Position numbers and translations under genes: made by a program. The notes under the pieces were generated by a model that ran no database searches, was not told where the DNA came from, and saw only the letters and a program-made list of their open reading frames with translations. DNA of 64,000 bases from Bacillota bacterium (lineage in GTDB: Bacteria > Bacillota > Clostridia > Acetivibrionales > DSM-1351). Shown here one piece after another: positions 54,893 to 63,585 of the stretch. The number at the start of each line of letters is the position of its first letter. Position 1 is the stretch's first letter. Location: positions 1 through 64,000 of the forward strand of contig JAEZIB010000091.1 in NCBI GenBank assembly GCA_023416275.1, in the 5' to 3' direction.

Positions 54893-55633
54893 TTAAATTT
54901 TTACTTCCCCGTCGGTCAAAATAATTCGCGCTCTCTCAACCTCTTCAGCTGTAGGTACTCTAATACCCTCTAAAGGATATTCTACATTTAGATTTTCCCA
55001 TTTTATTTTACCCGCTGAGTGATAAGGCAGCACCTCGATCTTCTCAATGTTTTTAAAGATTTTTAAATATTCATAAGCTGCCAATAAGTCTGCTTCATCA
55101 TCTGTATACCCTGGTATTAGAACATATCTAATCCATACAGGCTTATTAATATCATATAAATACTCCGTAAACTGCTTAATTTTAGCATTGTCAACACCCG
55201 TCAAATCCTGATGCTTCAATGCATCTGCATGCTTTAAATCAAGTAGTACAAGATCGGTGTATTCCATTACTTCTTTAACATCCTCGATATTTACATATCC
55301 AGAGGTATCCACTGCTGTATGAAGCCCCTCTTCTTTACACTTCTTGAAAAGTTCCAAAATAAATTTAGGCTGAATAAGAGCCTCTCCGCCGCTTACAGTT
55401 ACACCGCCCTTTGAAGAATTAATGAAATTCCTGTATTTCCGTACTTCAGCCATAATCTCTTCGGCAGTATATAGCTGTGCATTATCTGCACTCCAAGTAT
55501 CTCTGTTATGGCAGTATTTACACTTCAATGGACAGCCCTTCATAAAAACAACAAACCTAATTCCAGGGCCATCTACTGTACCAAATGTTTCAAAAGAGTG
55601 AACTTTACCTTTAGTTTCCAAGCTATCCTCCAT
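54893..55633 (-). CDS. pflA: Pyruvate formate-lyase activating enzyme
   Basis: 246 residues, radical SAM. The [4Fe-4S] cysteines are C34, C38 and C41 (GCPLKCKYCHNRDTW); GGVTVSGGEALIQPKFI is the SAM-binding GGE motif. FGTVDGPGIRFVVFMKGC marks the PflA group. It installs the glycyl radical on pyruvate formate-lyase. No pflB lies next to it in this window. The 5' leader holds four consecutive palindromes (55662-55805). Confidence 0.92.
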   Translation of the reverse strand: MEDSLETKGKVHSFETFGTVDGPGIRFVVFMKGCPLKCKYCHNRDTWSADNAQLYTAEEIMAEVRKYRNFINSSKGGVTVSGGEALIQPKFILELFKKCKEEGLHTAVDTSGYVNIEDVKEVMEYTDLVLLDLKHADALKHQDLTGVDNAKIKQFTEYLYDINKPVWIRYVLIPGYTDDEADLLAAYEYLKIFKNIEKIEVLPYHSAGKIKWENLNVEYPLEGIRVPTAEEVERARIILTDGEVKI

Positions 55634-55661
55634 GCTGTGAAAAAGTTTATACTAGTTTGCG

Positions 55662-55805
55662 TATAAACGGTTAGCAACCGTTTATATAGTCGCAGTATGC
55701 GATGTAACATCGCAAATATGTAGCAAACGTTGTTCAATACTAAGAGCTTGTGGCCTCTACAACATCACGTTAGTGATGTTAAAAAATATTAACTAATATT
55801 TTTTT
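55662..55805 (-). promoter_or_regulatory. Four palindromes in the pflA leader
   Basis: TATAAACGGTT/AACCGTTTATA (55662-55686), TGCGATG/CATCGCA (55698-55714), AACATCAC/GTGATGTT (55761-55780) and AAAAAATATTA/TAATATTTTTT (about 55781-55805) are all perfect and of unrelated sequence. The last, AT-only one could terminate the upstream small-protein gene. Confidence 0.5.
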
Positions 55806-55838
55806 CGAATTAGTATTATTTCTTCGTAAAGCTAAATA

Positions 55839-56210
55839 TTATTTCTCCTTCAACTTTTCCATTATAAATTTATCAGCAAATTCCTTACTAAATGGTAATT
55901 CTATTCGAGTACTTCCTGATACTAATATAGTTTGCATATCTCCGTCTTTCTGCTCTGTAATTATTTTGACATTCTTTGTGCTAATGCTATACTGCTTACC
56001 TTGTAAATCAAGCGTTGCTGTCCCATTTTCAACCTTGAAGGTAGGTAGATTAACATATGTAGTAGCAACTATTGCAATAACAGCAACAAGTATTGCAAGC
56101 TTTAGTATCTTTTTAGCCACCTTTGCTATAATGACTAGTACCACAACAACTACTATTACAGGCACTAGAAATGACGCATCCATAAATCCAAGTCCCTTAA
56201 GTAACTCCAT
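55839..56210 (-). CDS. Small membrane protein of unknown function
   Basis: 123 residues. One or two membrane segments (SFLVPVIVVVVVLVIIAKVA and ILKLAILVAVIAIVATTYV) separated by a Lys-rich loop are followed by a soluble beta-rich C-terminal domain (FKVENGTATLDLQGKQYSISTKNVKIITEQKDG). No named family recognised. It lies 76 bp downstream of the M48 protease gene on the same strand, so the two may be an operon. A good ribosome site (GGAGGAAAT) precedes ATG 56208-56210. Confidence 0.75.
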   Translation of the reverse strand: MELLKGLGFMDASFLVPVIVVVVVLVIIAKVAKKILKLAILVAVIAIVATTYVNLPTFKVENGTATLDLQGKQYSISTKNVKIITEQKDGDMQTILVSGSTRIELPFSKEFADKFIMEKLKEK

Positions 56211-56286
56211 AATTTCATTTCCTCCAATCGCTTATTTAATGCTCTATAGCTTACTTACTCAACTTTTACTGTATATTCTACTTTAG

Positions 56287-57609
56287 TCAGTCATTTTCCT
56301 TCATATATTTCTGATATTTTAATTGCTGACCTGTTTCCCATGGTTTATATTGGTTTGCAAAGTCAACCCTTGATTTATATGTTGGGTGATCGTAAGTCCA
56401 AAGCATATATATATATCCTGGCTCAGGCATTGACAAGCTCTGTTGATGCAGCTTCACAGTTGCTGTTGCTGTCGCAAAATTATTTTTGGTAAGCTCAAGC
56501 TCGAACCTGTCTGCCTCAAGCTCAATGCTTCTTGAATATGCGTTTGAAATAGGCGCTGTAATAAATAACATAAGGTTGATTGAAAGAATTATTAATGGAA
56601 AAGCAGCAACATCTGAAAGCCTGTAAAACCCATACTTTCCTTTAGACTTTTCTAAAAACCAGTTGCTGATTCTATATACTAAATATAATATAAGAATACC
56701 TCCAAGCCCTCCAAAAAAAATAGACTTCCATATATGCCCCATTAAATAGTGTCCCATTTCATGTGCTACAATCCCAAGTATCTCATCTACATTTAAATAA
56801 TTAATGGTTGTATCCCAAAGCACAATTCTCTTAGTATTGAATACTCCTGTCATATATGCATTCATTTGATTTGTTTCTTTACTCTTATCAACCTGAAGCA
56901 CCTGACAATTTTCTATATAGGTCTTACTCAGCAACTCATCAATTTTGACTGACAATTCTCTGTCTTCTATTTGTTTATATTCGTTAAACATAGGATCAAT
57001 TACAACGGGCTGTAAATAAGACATAAAGAACATATATGGTATTGAAACAAGCGCAAGATAAAGCCACCAGCGTTTAGGAGATTTCTTGATTATTATAAAA
57101 GGAACCCATATAATGGCGGCTAAAATTACAGAATTCACTGCAAAGCTTTTAACACTCTCAGTAAGCCATTGAGCGAAGGTCTGATTTGACAGGCCATACT
57201 GATGCATTCTCAAAAAACCTGTATAAATGTCCAACGGTAGATATATTAGCATTTCAATTACTGAATACACAATGAAATATAGCATTATTATAAGAGTCCA
57301 GCGTTTAGCTTTTCTCCTTGCCCAATTTCTGATACTTGCCGAAAGCTTTGAAAAGAGAAAAAATGCAGGAACTGCAAAACCAAGAAACAATCTGATTAAC
57401 CAGGTTGTCACCTTGCTCTTCTGAAAATCAAAAGCAGCTTGGGACGGCATTGCTACAGAAACTGTATCAGGTACTACTAAATGCGGGTTCTGTGGATATG
57501 TATTTAATATTTGTCTATAGTTTATAAATTCTGAAATCATTATCAAGCATGTAAATAGAGTGAAAACCACGAAAAATATTAGTATTGCTTTGCGTATTTC
57601 TTTATTCAA
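56287..57609 (-). CDS. M48-family (Ste24-type) membrane metallopeptidase
   Basis: About 440 residues. HEMGHYLMGH is the HExxH zinc motif, and the third ligand lies in IELEADRFELEL. Multiple membrane segments (IFFVVFTLFTCLIMISEF; LIIMLYFIVYSVIEMLIYLP; and others) fit the CAAX/Ste24 type. Such proteases act in membrane protein quality control. I favour a TTG start at 57607-57609 with GGAGG nine bases upstream; a GTG at 57640-57642 has little ribosome-site support. Confidence 0.85.
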   Translation of the reverse strand: MNKEIRKAILIFFVVFTLFTCLIMISEFINYRQILNTYPQNPHLVVPDTVSVAMPSQAAFDFQKSKVTTWLIRLFLGFAVPAFFLFSKLSASIRNWARRKAKRWTLIIMLYFIVYSVIEMLIYLPLDIYTGFLRMHQYGLSNQTFAQWLTESVKSFAVNSVILAAIIWVPFIIIKKSPKRWWLYLALVSIPYMFFMSYLQPVVIDPMFNEYKQIEDRELSVKIDELLSKTYIENCQVLQVDKSKETNQMNAYMTGVFNTKRIVLWDTTINYLNVDEILGIVAHEMGHYLMGHIWKSIFFGGLGGILILYLVYRISNWFLEKSKGKYGFYRLSDVAAFPLIILSINLMLFITAPISNAYSRSIELEADRFELELTKNNFATATATVKLHQQSLSMPEPGYIYMLWTYDHPTYKSRVDFANQYKPWETGQQLKYQKYMKEND

Positions 57610-57726
57610 CTCCCTCAGCCTCCATACGGGTAAATATTGCACCCTATATTCGATTTGGACAGTACATCATTATCCAATAACTTATCCATTGCTTAATTAT
57701 ATGATAGCATAAGGTCATTTAATGAA

Positions 57727-58857
57727 TTAATACTCCTTTCCCATAGCAAATACTCTAATAATATTCAAATCTTTATCACAAACAACGCAGTCTGCATCCT
57801 TACCAACTTCGAGGCTGCCCTTTTTATTAGATATTTTCAATACCTCAGCAGAATTTTTAGTTATTACAGAAATAGCTTTTTCTATCGGAATACCCAGTTG
57901 TTTTATGGCAACTCTAATTTCCTCAAACAATATTTTGGTGCTAACAGTTTCAGAAGATATTACATTCCCTTTATCATCAAAAACAGGAATACTTCCATAG
58001 GCATCTGAACTCATTGTAACTCTGCTAGTATCTACACCAATATCAATGAGATACTTAATAGCATCATAAGTAGCAATACAGTCATTATCCCTTTCATTTG
58101 GTATAAAACCAGCCGTAAGGTCAATAAAGCCTCCTTCTTTCAAATAAAGAACAGCTTGTTCAAATAGCTTGTGTGTTCTATTCATATGTGTAGGAAGAAA
58201 TTGCTTTTTAGGGATATGAGTTTCCTTTATTAATTTGAATAAATAATCCATTGCCTTCTCATCTATTCCCATATGAAAATGAACAAGTCCAGCCTTTCCA
58301 GAAATCAACGCACCGTTTCTGGTTTGTGCTGCAATTCTGCTTATTTCATCAAATGTTGGTTCGAAAGATCTGCTGTCGCCCAAGCAGATTTCTCCTACAC
58401 CAATAACTTTATCAACAAAAACCATATCAGTTTGCACACTTCCTGTTAATGTTACAATTGGAACCTGATAAGCACCAGTAAAAATATAGGTAGACAAACC
58501 TTCCATCTCAAGTTGTTTTGCCTTTGCATACAAGCTTGCAGTATTTCTGGTTACAGCATCTGCACCAAGGACACCGACAACTGTAGAAATTCCATTTTTA
58601 AGTATGTCCTTAGCTCTAGCAGAATCTGTTCTGGTAATATATCCTCCTTCTCCTCCTCCGCCAGCTATATGAACATGTAAATCAATAAATCCCGGAAAAA
58701 CAATATAGTCACTGCAATCAAGAGCCTTCACGTCTTTTAAAGCAGACGCATCTATAGTCTCCTCAATTAATGCTATCTTATCAAAACAAAACAGTATATC
58801 CTTTTTGCCAAGATAATCAGGTGAATATACCGTAGCATTCTTCATTAGTGTGAACAT
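57727..58857 (-). CDS. Isoaspartyl dipeptidase-like amidohydrolase (IadA-like)
   Basis: 376 residues. Metal ligands of the family are visible: H61 and H63 (DLHVHIAGGGG), H195 (HFHMG), H224 (PTHMNR) and D285 (SSDAYGS). The bridging carboxylated Lys of E. coli IadA (K162, GVKCAISDHRS) is replaced by Glu156 (GVGEICLGDSRS). A Glu could bridge the metals directly. Family role: hydrolysis of beta-aspartyl dipeptides from damaged proteins. It lies 140 bp downstream of an amino-acid ABC importer on the same strand. Confidence 0.85.
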   Translation of the reverse strand: MFTLMKNATVYSPDYLGKKDILFCFDKIALIEETIDASALKDVKALDCSDYIVFPGFIDLHVHIAGGGGEGGYITRTDSARAKDILKNGISTVVGVLGADAVTRNTASLYAKAKQLEMEGLSTYIFTGAYQVPIVTLTGSVQTDMVFVDKVIGVGEICLGDSRSFEPTFDEISRIAAQTRNGALISGKAGLVHFHMGIDEKAMDYLFKLIKETHIPKKQFLPTHMNRTHKLFEQAVLYLKEGGFIDLTAGFIPNERDNDCIATYDAIKYLIDIGVDTSRVTMSSDAYGSIPVFDDKGNVISSETVSTKILFEEIRVAIKQLGIPIEKAISVITKNSAEVLKISNKKGSLEVGKDADCVVCDKDLNIIRVFAMGKEY

Positions 58858-58997
58858 TGTTTTTCCTCCGTCGTAATTGAGCTAACTAATAGTCCAGTCC
58901 CAAATGCGGTCTATACTATGAACATAGTTAATAAGCCTCCAAGATTGCTAACTATCTCATAAAATTATGGTAGTAATAATTAAATAAGCCTTACCTA

Positions 58998-59720
58998 TTA
59001 TAGCACCTTGCTTAAAAATTCTTTTGTTCTGTCATTTTTGGGATTCATAAAAATTTCTTTAGGCGTTCCCTCTTCCTTTATCATTCCCTCATCCATAAAT
59101 AACACTCTAGTAGCAACTTCTTTAGCAAAACCCATTTCATGAGTAACAACCACCATTGTCATACCTTCTGCAGCCAATTCCTTCATTACCTCAAGCACCT
59201 CTCCTACCATTTCAGGATCTAGTGCAGAAGTTGGTTCATCGAACAGCATTACATCAGGTGACATTGCAAGGGCGCGCACAATTGCTATACGCTGCTTTTG
59301 TCCGCCTGATAATTGTACAGGATAATTATTTGCTTTATCTTCAAGTCCTATACGTTTTAAAAGCAATTTTGCCTCTTCCTCTGCTTTATCTTTAGGAATA
59401 TTTTTTAACTTGATTGCCCCAAGAGTAATATTATCTATAATTGAAAGGTGTGGAAAAAGATTAAAATTTTGAAAAACCATCCCCATCTTTTGTCTCTGCT
59501 TGTTGATATTATTACTTTTATCTGTAATGTCTACACTCTCAAAAATGATTTTACCATCTGTAGGGTACTCCAATAAATTTAGGCATCTGAGGAAGGTACT
59601 TTTACCAGAGCCACTTGGACCAATGACAACAACAACCTCACCCTTTAGAATGGAAACATCAATTCCTCTGAGAACATGAAGTGTTCCGAATTTTTTGTGT
59701 AAATTAGCAACCTCAATCAC
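58998..59720 (-). CDS. Polar amino-acid ABC transporter ATPase
   Basis: 240 residues. Walker [10 protein letters not shown]-loop, signature LSGGQKQR and Walker [14 protein letters not shown] are all intact; the sequence [33 protein letters not shown] is typical of the GlnQ/HisP group. Energises uptake of polar amino acids. It overlaps the permease gene by 8 bp. Confidence 0.93.
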   Translation of the reverse strand: MIEVANLHKKFGTLHVLRGIDVSILKGEVVVVIGPSGSGKSTFLRCLNLLEYPTDGKIIFESVDITDKSNNINKQRQKMGMVFQNFNLFPHLSIIDNITLGAIKLKNIPKDKAEEEAKLLLKRIGLEDKANNYPVQLSGGQKQRIAIVRALAMSPDVMLFDEPTSALDPEMVGEVLEVMKELAAEGMTMVVVTHEMGFAKEVATRVLFMDEGMIKEEGTPKEIFMNPKNDRTKEFLSKVL

Positions 59721-60378
59721 TAGCTCTCATCCTCCTCTCAGCAAAGCCCAGCACTCTGGTCAATGTAAATGTAAGTATGAAATAAATAATAGCAACTACT
59801 ATTAAAGGTTCAAACGGCTTATAAATAGCTGACTTTACAATGTCTGCACTTCTCATTAACTCTACAATACCTATAACTGAAAGAATAGAGGATTCCTTTA
59901 TTACAACTACAAATTCATTTCCCAACGCAGGCAGTATATTTCTAATAGCCTGAGGTAATATTATATATCTCATAGACTGAGTGCTGTTAAAACCTATTGA
60001 GCGAGCTGCTTCCATCTGACCCTTATCTACAGCCTGAATTCCTGCTCTTATGATTTCTGCCACATATGCTCCACTATTTATTGCCATTGCAATTACACCA
60101 GGTATAAATCTATTCATCTCAATACCAAGTAAAGTGAACTTAGGGAAGGATATACTGAAATATACTATTGAAATTTGAACTAATAGAGGAGTTCCTCTAA
60201 TAAATTCTATATATGCCGATGCAATAAATTTATATACATAATTTTTAGATATTTTCATTAAGGCTATAAGTGTTCCTATTATTACACCTAATAGTACAGT
60301 CAAAATGGCAATCACAATAGTACTTATGGTGCCATTAATAAAATATTGTGAATAATCTTTCACAAAGCCAAATTCCAA
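59713..60378 (-). CDS. Polar amino-acid ABC transporter permease
   Basis: 221 residues with about five membrane segments. The conserved HisM/GlnP block ([19 protein letters not shown] ... [54 protein letters not shown]) includes the EAA loop that docks the ATPase. Single permease, so it probably works as a homodimer. Confidence 0.93.
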   Translation of the reverse strand: MEFGFVKDYSQYFINGTISTIVIAILTVLLGVIIGTLIALMKISKNYVYKFIASAYIEFIRGTPLLVQISIVYFSISFPKFTLLGIEMNRFIPGVIAMAINSGAYVAEIIRAGIQAVDKGQMEAARSIGFNSTQSMRYIILPQAIRNILPALGNEFVVVIKESSILSVIGIVELMRSADIVKSAIYKPFEPLIVVAIIYFILTFTLTRVLGFAERRMRASD

Positions 60379-60478
60379 ATTATTACCCCCTTACAAAAAT
60401 TAGTTATTCATTTTTCATGCATAAAAAGTCTATCGGTGTTTATCCAAAAAAAGTTAAGTTTTCGACTATTTTAAAATT

Positions 60479-60504
60479 TGACACCACATTTTTAAATGCA
60501 AATT
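60479..60504. repeat. Second copy of the 26-bp dispersed repeat
   Basis: Inverse of 40237-40262 with one difference (GGTATCA versus GGTGTCA). Lies between the binding-protein and permease genes. Confidence 0.5.
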
Positions 60505-60509
60505 AGCAT

Positions 60510-60534
60510 AAAAAGGTGTTGAAAACCTGTTTTT
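60510..60534 (-). terminator. Weak terminator/attenuator after the binding-protein gene
   Basis: AAAAAGGT...ACCTGTTTTT; minus read-out AGGT/ACCT then TTTTTATG. A short stem would allow partial read-through into the permease and ATPase genes. Confidence 0.4.
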
Positions 60535-60587
60535 GACATAAATTAGGACTGCCTCAAACGAAACAGCCCAAAAGTATGAAAATATCT

Positions 60588-61388
60588 CTATTTAGTCACA
60601 TTCTTATCATTTGCTTCTTGAACAAACTTGTCAATTGCTCCTTCTTCCATAAGCCTATCCAATGATTTATTTATAAGAGCTACTAAATCAGAATTTCCTT
60701 TCTTAACTGCAATTGCTGATCCACCTGATTCTTCTTCTACAGTAATTTCTGACAAAGCCAAATCACTATTGTTTTTAATATATCCATTAGCAACCGGTAG
60801 CTCAACAACTAATGCATCTATCTTTTTATTTTTTAATTCCAAAACTAAATCTGGAATTTTACCTAAAGAAACAAGGGTGGAAGCTTGCATTTGTTTCTTT
60901 GCTATTGATTCCTGAGTTGTACCTAGCTGCGCACCAACATTTTTCCCTTTTAGATCTGCAATAGACTTTATTTTGTCTTTATCCTCAGCTCTAACTAAAA
61001 CTCCCTGCTTTGCTTCATAATATATCTTTGAAAAATCAACTGCTTTTCTTCTTTCCTCATCTGGATTCATTCCTGCAATAACAATATCCACCTTATCGGA
61101 ATTAAGTGCAGCTAAAAGACCATCAAAACCCATATCAACTATTTCAAGCTGTACACCAAGATCTTTTGCAATTTCGTTTACTATTGAAATATCAATTCCA
61201 ATAATAGTGTCCTTGCCGTCAACCATAGTGTGATACTCATAAGGAGCATAATCTGCACTTGTTCCTACAACCAGTTTACCGCTCTTTTCTATCTTTTCCA
61301 TTGTTGGTGTTTCTCCGCAGCCCGCTATAGATAAACCTATTGTAGCTACTATTGAAGCACAAAGTATCCTTTTCAATATTCCTTTCAT
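60588..61388 (-). CDS. Amino-acid ABC transporter substrate-binding lipoprotein
   Basis: About 266 residues. Lipoprotein signal with Cys24 in GLSIAGCG. The family 3 solute-binding fold is clear: KLVVGTSADYAPYEYHTMVDGKDTIIGIDISIVNEIAKDLG, DMGFDGLLAALNSDKVDIVIAGMNPDEERRKAVDFS, LKGKNVGAQLGTTQE. Binds polar amino acids such as Gln, His, Arg or Lys. ATG 61386-61388 follows GGGGG; an earlier in-frame ATG has none. First gene of the transporter set (binding protein, permease, ATPase). Confidence 0.93.
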   Translation of the reverse strand: MKGILKRILCASIVATIGLSIAGCGETPTMEKIEKSGKLVVGTSADYAPYEYHTMVDGKDTIIGIDISIVNEIAKDLGVQLEIVDMGFDGLLAALNSDKVDIVIAGMNPDEERRKAVDFSKIYYEAKQGVLVRAEDKDKIKSIADLKGKNVGAQLGTTQESIAKKQMQASTLVSLGKIPDLVLELKNKKIDALVVELPVANGYIKNNSDLALSEITVEEESGGSAIAVKKGNSDLVALINKSLDRLMEEGAIDKFVQEANDKNVTK

Positions 61389-61551
61389 TATTATCCCCCT
61401 ATCCAAAATATATATGACAATTATAATCTTCAATGCATAAAAATTCAACATTTTACTCAAAATTAATGTTATTATTTAATACGGTTTGTATTTTACTGTC
61501 GTGTCATAGCTTATTTTGTCCGTAATTAACTAAATTATTATTCTAAATCAC

Positions 61552-61824
61552 TCAATTTTCGCATTAAAAGCCTATCGATTCAGCTGACTTATCTATGGTT
61601 TGTTGCCCAAATAATTACATTAATAGTAAGTACGAGGAACTAGCATTGTTCATTATCAGCCTTTTACCCGCTGCACACATTCACCATTCATGGTTTAGCA
61701 AGCTTTTTTCACCAACGAATTCATGCAATTATTTCCAACCCAACTTTACGATGAAAAGTACATCCATTTTCAAGATATAGTTTGTTATTCAGTAAATTAA
61801 ATTAATTCTTACTGCTAAAGTTTA
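61552..61824 (+). mobile_element. Family 1 long element (copy J)
   Basis: About 273 bp. Left end TCAATTTTCGCA, right end ACTGCTAAAGTTTA. Shares internal blocks ATGGTTTGTTGCC, GCACACATTCACCAT and CACCAACGAATTCATGCAAT with copy D, but lacks D's central hairpin. Confidence 0.65.
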
Positions 61825-61901
61825 TATTTAATTCTATGCCAAAAATTCACATTAAAGCACTATTAATGTGTCCATGCCACGTAGATACTATTTACAGTTA
61901 T

Positions 61902-62003
61902 TATAAAGAGACAAAAAATGTCCCCCACTTCTATAAGTGTGCGCGTACCACTTTGGTTCAGGCGAAGAAAATATCTCCCGCCTCTTTAAATCTAGGTGTT
62001 GTA
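61902..62003 (-). mobile_element. Family 2 element (copy 4, inverted and shortened)
   Basis: About 102 bp. Read on the minus strand it has ACCTAGATTTAAAGAGGCGG, then GAGATATTTTCTTCGCCTGA, ACCAAAGTGGTAC, CACTTATAGAAGTGGGGGAC, so it keeps the core but lacks the AT-rich hairpin of copies 1 and 3. Confidence 0.65.
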
Positions 62004-62144
62004 ACTTTATTTACCCATTTTATTTAAAAAATAAACACTATAATATCTTGTTTATTTTTATTTAGACAACCGGTAATTTTTGCCATCCAATTGACGTATT
62101 ATATATTTAGCATTTCAAATTTATAATCAAGGATGGATAATACA

Positions 62145-63257
62145 ATGGTGCACAAATATTTATGTGTTGGATTTTTATCAGTTTCTCTTTTAATTCAAAG
62201 TTCAACTGCGTTTAGTGTGGAGAGCAGTATCTACCAGGAAAATCAACTGTTAAATTCATTGGAAATAGCTGTACAGGCTGATACAAATGAGCAACTTCAA
62301 GTCTCAGATTACCCTCTATCACAACAAGAACTCATTTTTCTGCAGGAGCAGCTCAGAAAGGAACAGGAACAGCTAATTAAGGAGCAAGAACAGCTTAAAA
62401 TTGAACAAGAACAACTAAAGATCGCTCAAGAACGGTTAAAAATCGATCAAGAAGAGCTTGAAACTGCTCAATTCGACATAAAAAAAGCACAGGAAATACT
62501 TAAAAAAGCCCAAGATGAATTTAAAAAAACACAGGCACAACTTGATATACAAAACAAACAAAACAAACTGAAAACAGAAATTACTAACAAAAACTACTTA
62601 GGCTATTTAAAAAATTTAGGCTACTATAAAAATGTTTATAAAAATGATGAAACCCTAAATATCAGAAATACAATACTTCTCTTTCAAAGTAACCACAACA
62701 TGAATGTAACTGGTACTTGGGACGAAGCATCGAAGCAAATGCTAATTAAAAGATTGGTAAGTCCAGCATTTACATATCTTGATACTATAAAAGTAGCTCC
62801 AACAAAAGGTAAGTGGATTGTTGTTAATAAAACTAAAAAAACGCTAACACTATATGAAGGAACAAAGGTTATTAAGAAGTATGCTGTTGCCGTTGGAAAT
62901 CCAGCCAGTCTCACTAAAAGCGGTAAATTTATAGTAACAATGAAAATCGAAAACCCTGATTGGGGCGGTGGAGGCTTTTCTAATCCAATTAAGGGCGGCA
63001 TTCCTGAAAATCCTCTTGGAAGCCGTTGGCTAGGAATTAATAGAACAGATGGCTCTTATGGAATTCATGGCACCAACTCCTTGTATTCTATTGGTAAATA
63101 TATATCTCATGGCTGTATAAGAATGCAGAATTATTGTGTTGAAGAACTCTTCCCTCTCGTACCTCTGAAAGCTAATGTTTGGGTTGGTACACAAAATGAG
63201 CTGAGCAAATGGGGAATTACACAAAATCCTTTTGATATTCAAAGCAGTATAAAATAG
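62145..63257 (+). CDS. Secreted L,D-transpeptidase with long coiled coil
   Basis: About 370 residues. Signal peptide, then a strongly heptad-patterned Glu/Gln/Lys/Leu coiled coil at about residues 60-140 (KEQEQLIKEQEQLKIEQEQ), a peptidoglycan-binding-like domain (YLGYLKNLGYYKNVY ... LLFQSNHNMNVTGTWDEASKQML), and a C-terminal YkuD domain with HGTNSLYSIGKYISHGCIRM (catalytic Cys near 324). Cross-links peptidoglycan in 3-3 fashion or anchors proteins. ATG 62145 is spaced properly from AAGGA; an ATG four codons earlier overlaps it. Confidence 0.9.
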   Translation: MVHKYLCVGFLSVSLLIQSSTAFSVESSIYQENQLLNSLEIAVQADTNEQLQVSDYPLSQQELIFLQEQLRKEQEQLIKEQEQLKIEQEQLKIAQERLKIDQEELETAQFDIKKAQEILKKAQDEFKKTQAQLDIQNKQNKLKTEITNKNYLGYLKNLGYYKNVYKNDETLNIRNTILLFQSNHNMNVTGTWDEASKQMLIKRLVSPAFTYLDTIKVAPTKGKWIVVNKTKKTLTLYEGTKVIKKYAVAVGNPASLTKSGKFIVTMKIENPDWGGGGFSNPIKGGIPENPLGSRWLGINRTDGSYGIHGTNSLYSIGKYISHGCIRMQNYCVEELFPLVPLKANVWVGTQNELSKWGITQNPFDIQSSIK

Positions 63258-63322
63258 CCATTGATAAAAATACGTGCACACTTTATAATACAATAATCTT
63301 ATTCTAGATAGTAATATCTATA

Positions 63323-63381
63323 TCAACTTTCGCAAATTAATATTCTATAGGTGTATAAGAATTATCAACTGCGAAAGTTGA
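63323..63381. mobile_element. Family 1 short element (copy H) with direct repeats
   Basis: 59 bp with perfect 12-bp inverted ends TCAACTTTCGCA (63323-63334) and TGCGAAAGTTGA (63370-63381). Flanked by ATATCTAT at 63314-63321 and 63382-63389, a candidate 8-bp target duplication. Confidence 0.7.
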
Positions 63382-63522
63382 ATATCTATCTTGAATTTTA
63401 ATATTTGTTGTGATAAAATACACAGTAGAAACACATTTGTCACTGAATGGCGGACACTTTATCGAGCAACATGAATTATAAGCAAATATTTTTATTATTT
63501 AAAACCCTTGTCATTCAGACAT

Positions 63523-63552
63523 TTTACAATTTTAGCATATAATAAATATAAT
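63523..63552 (+). promoter_or_regulatory. Candidate promoter for asd
   Basis: TTTACA (63523-63528), 18-bp spacer, TATAAT (63547-63552), 33 bp before the start codon. Confidence 0.5.
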
Positions 63553-63585
63553 TTTACGAAGAATATTAGATTGGAGGAAATATAC

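Larger units (their letters stand above)
61389..62144. other. 756-bp intergenic region filled by repeat elements
   Basis: Divergent between the binding-protein gene and the L,D-transpeptidase gene. Contains family 1 long copy J (61552-61824) and an inverted, shortened family 2 copy 4 (61902-62003). No ORF supported. Confidence 0.6.
63258..63585. other. 328-bp intergenic region before asd
   Basis: Contains family 1 copy H (63323-63381) and the asd promoter (63523-63552). I see no lysine riboswitch. Confidence 0.5.

Noticed and set aside
63382..63585. Possible lysine riboswitch before asd
   Set aside because: Only about 200 bp, mostly AT-rich plus a promoter, and no lysine riboswitch core (AGAGG/GAGG tandem stems) can be seen.
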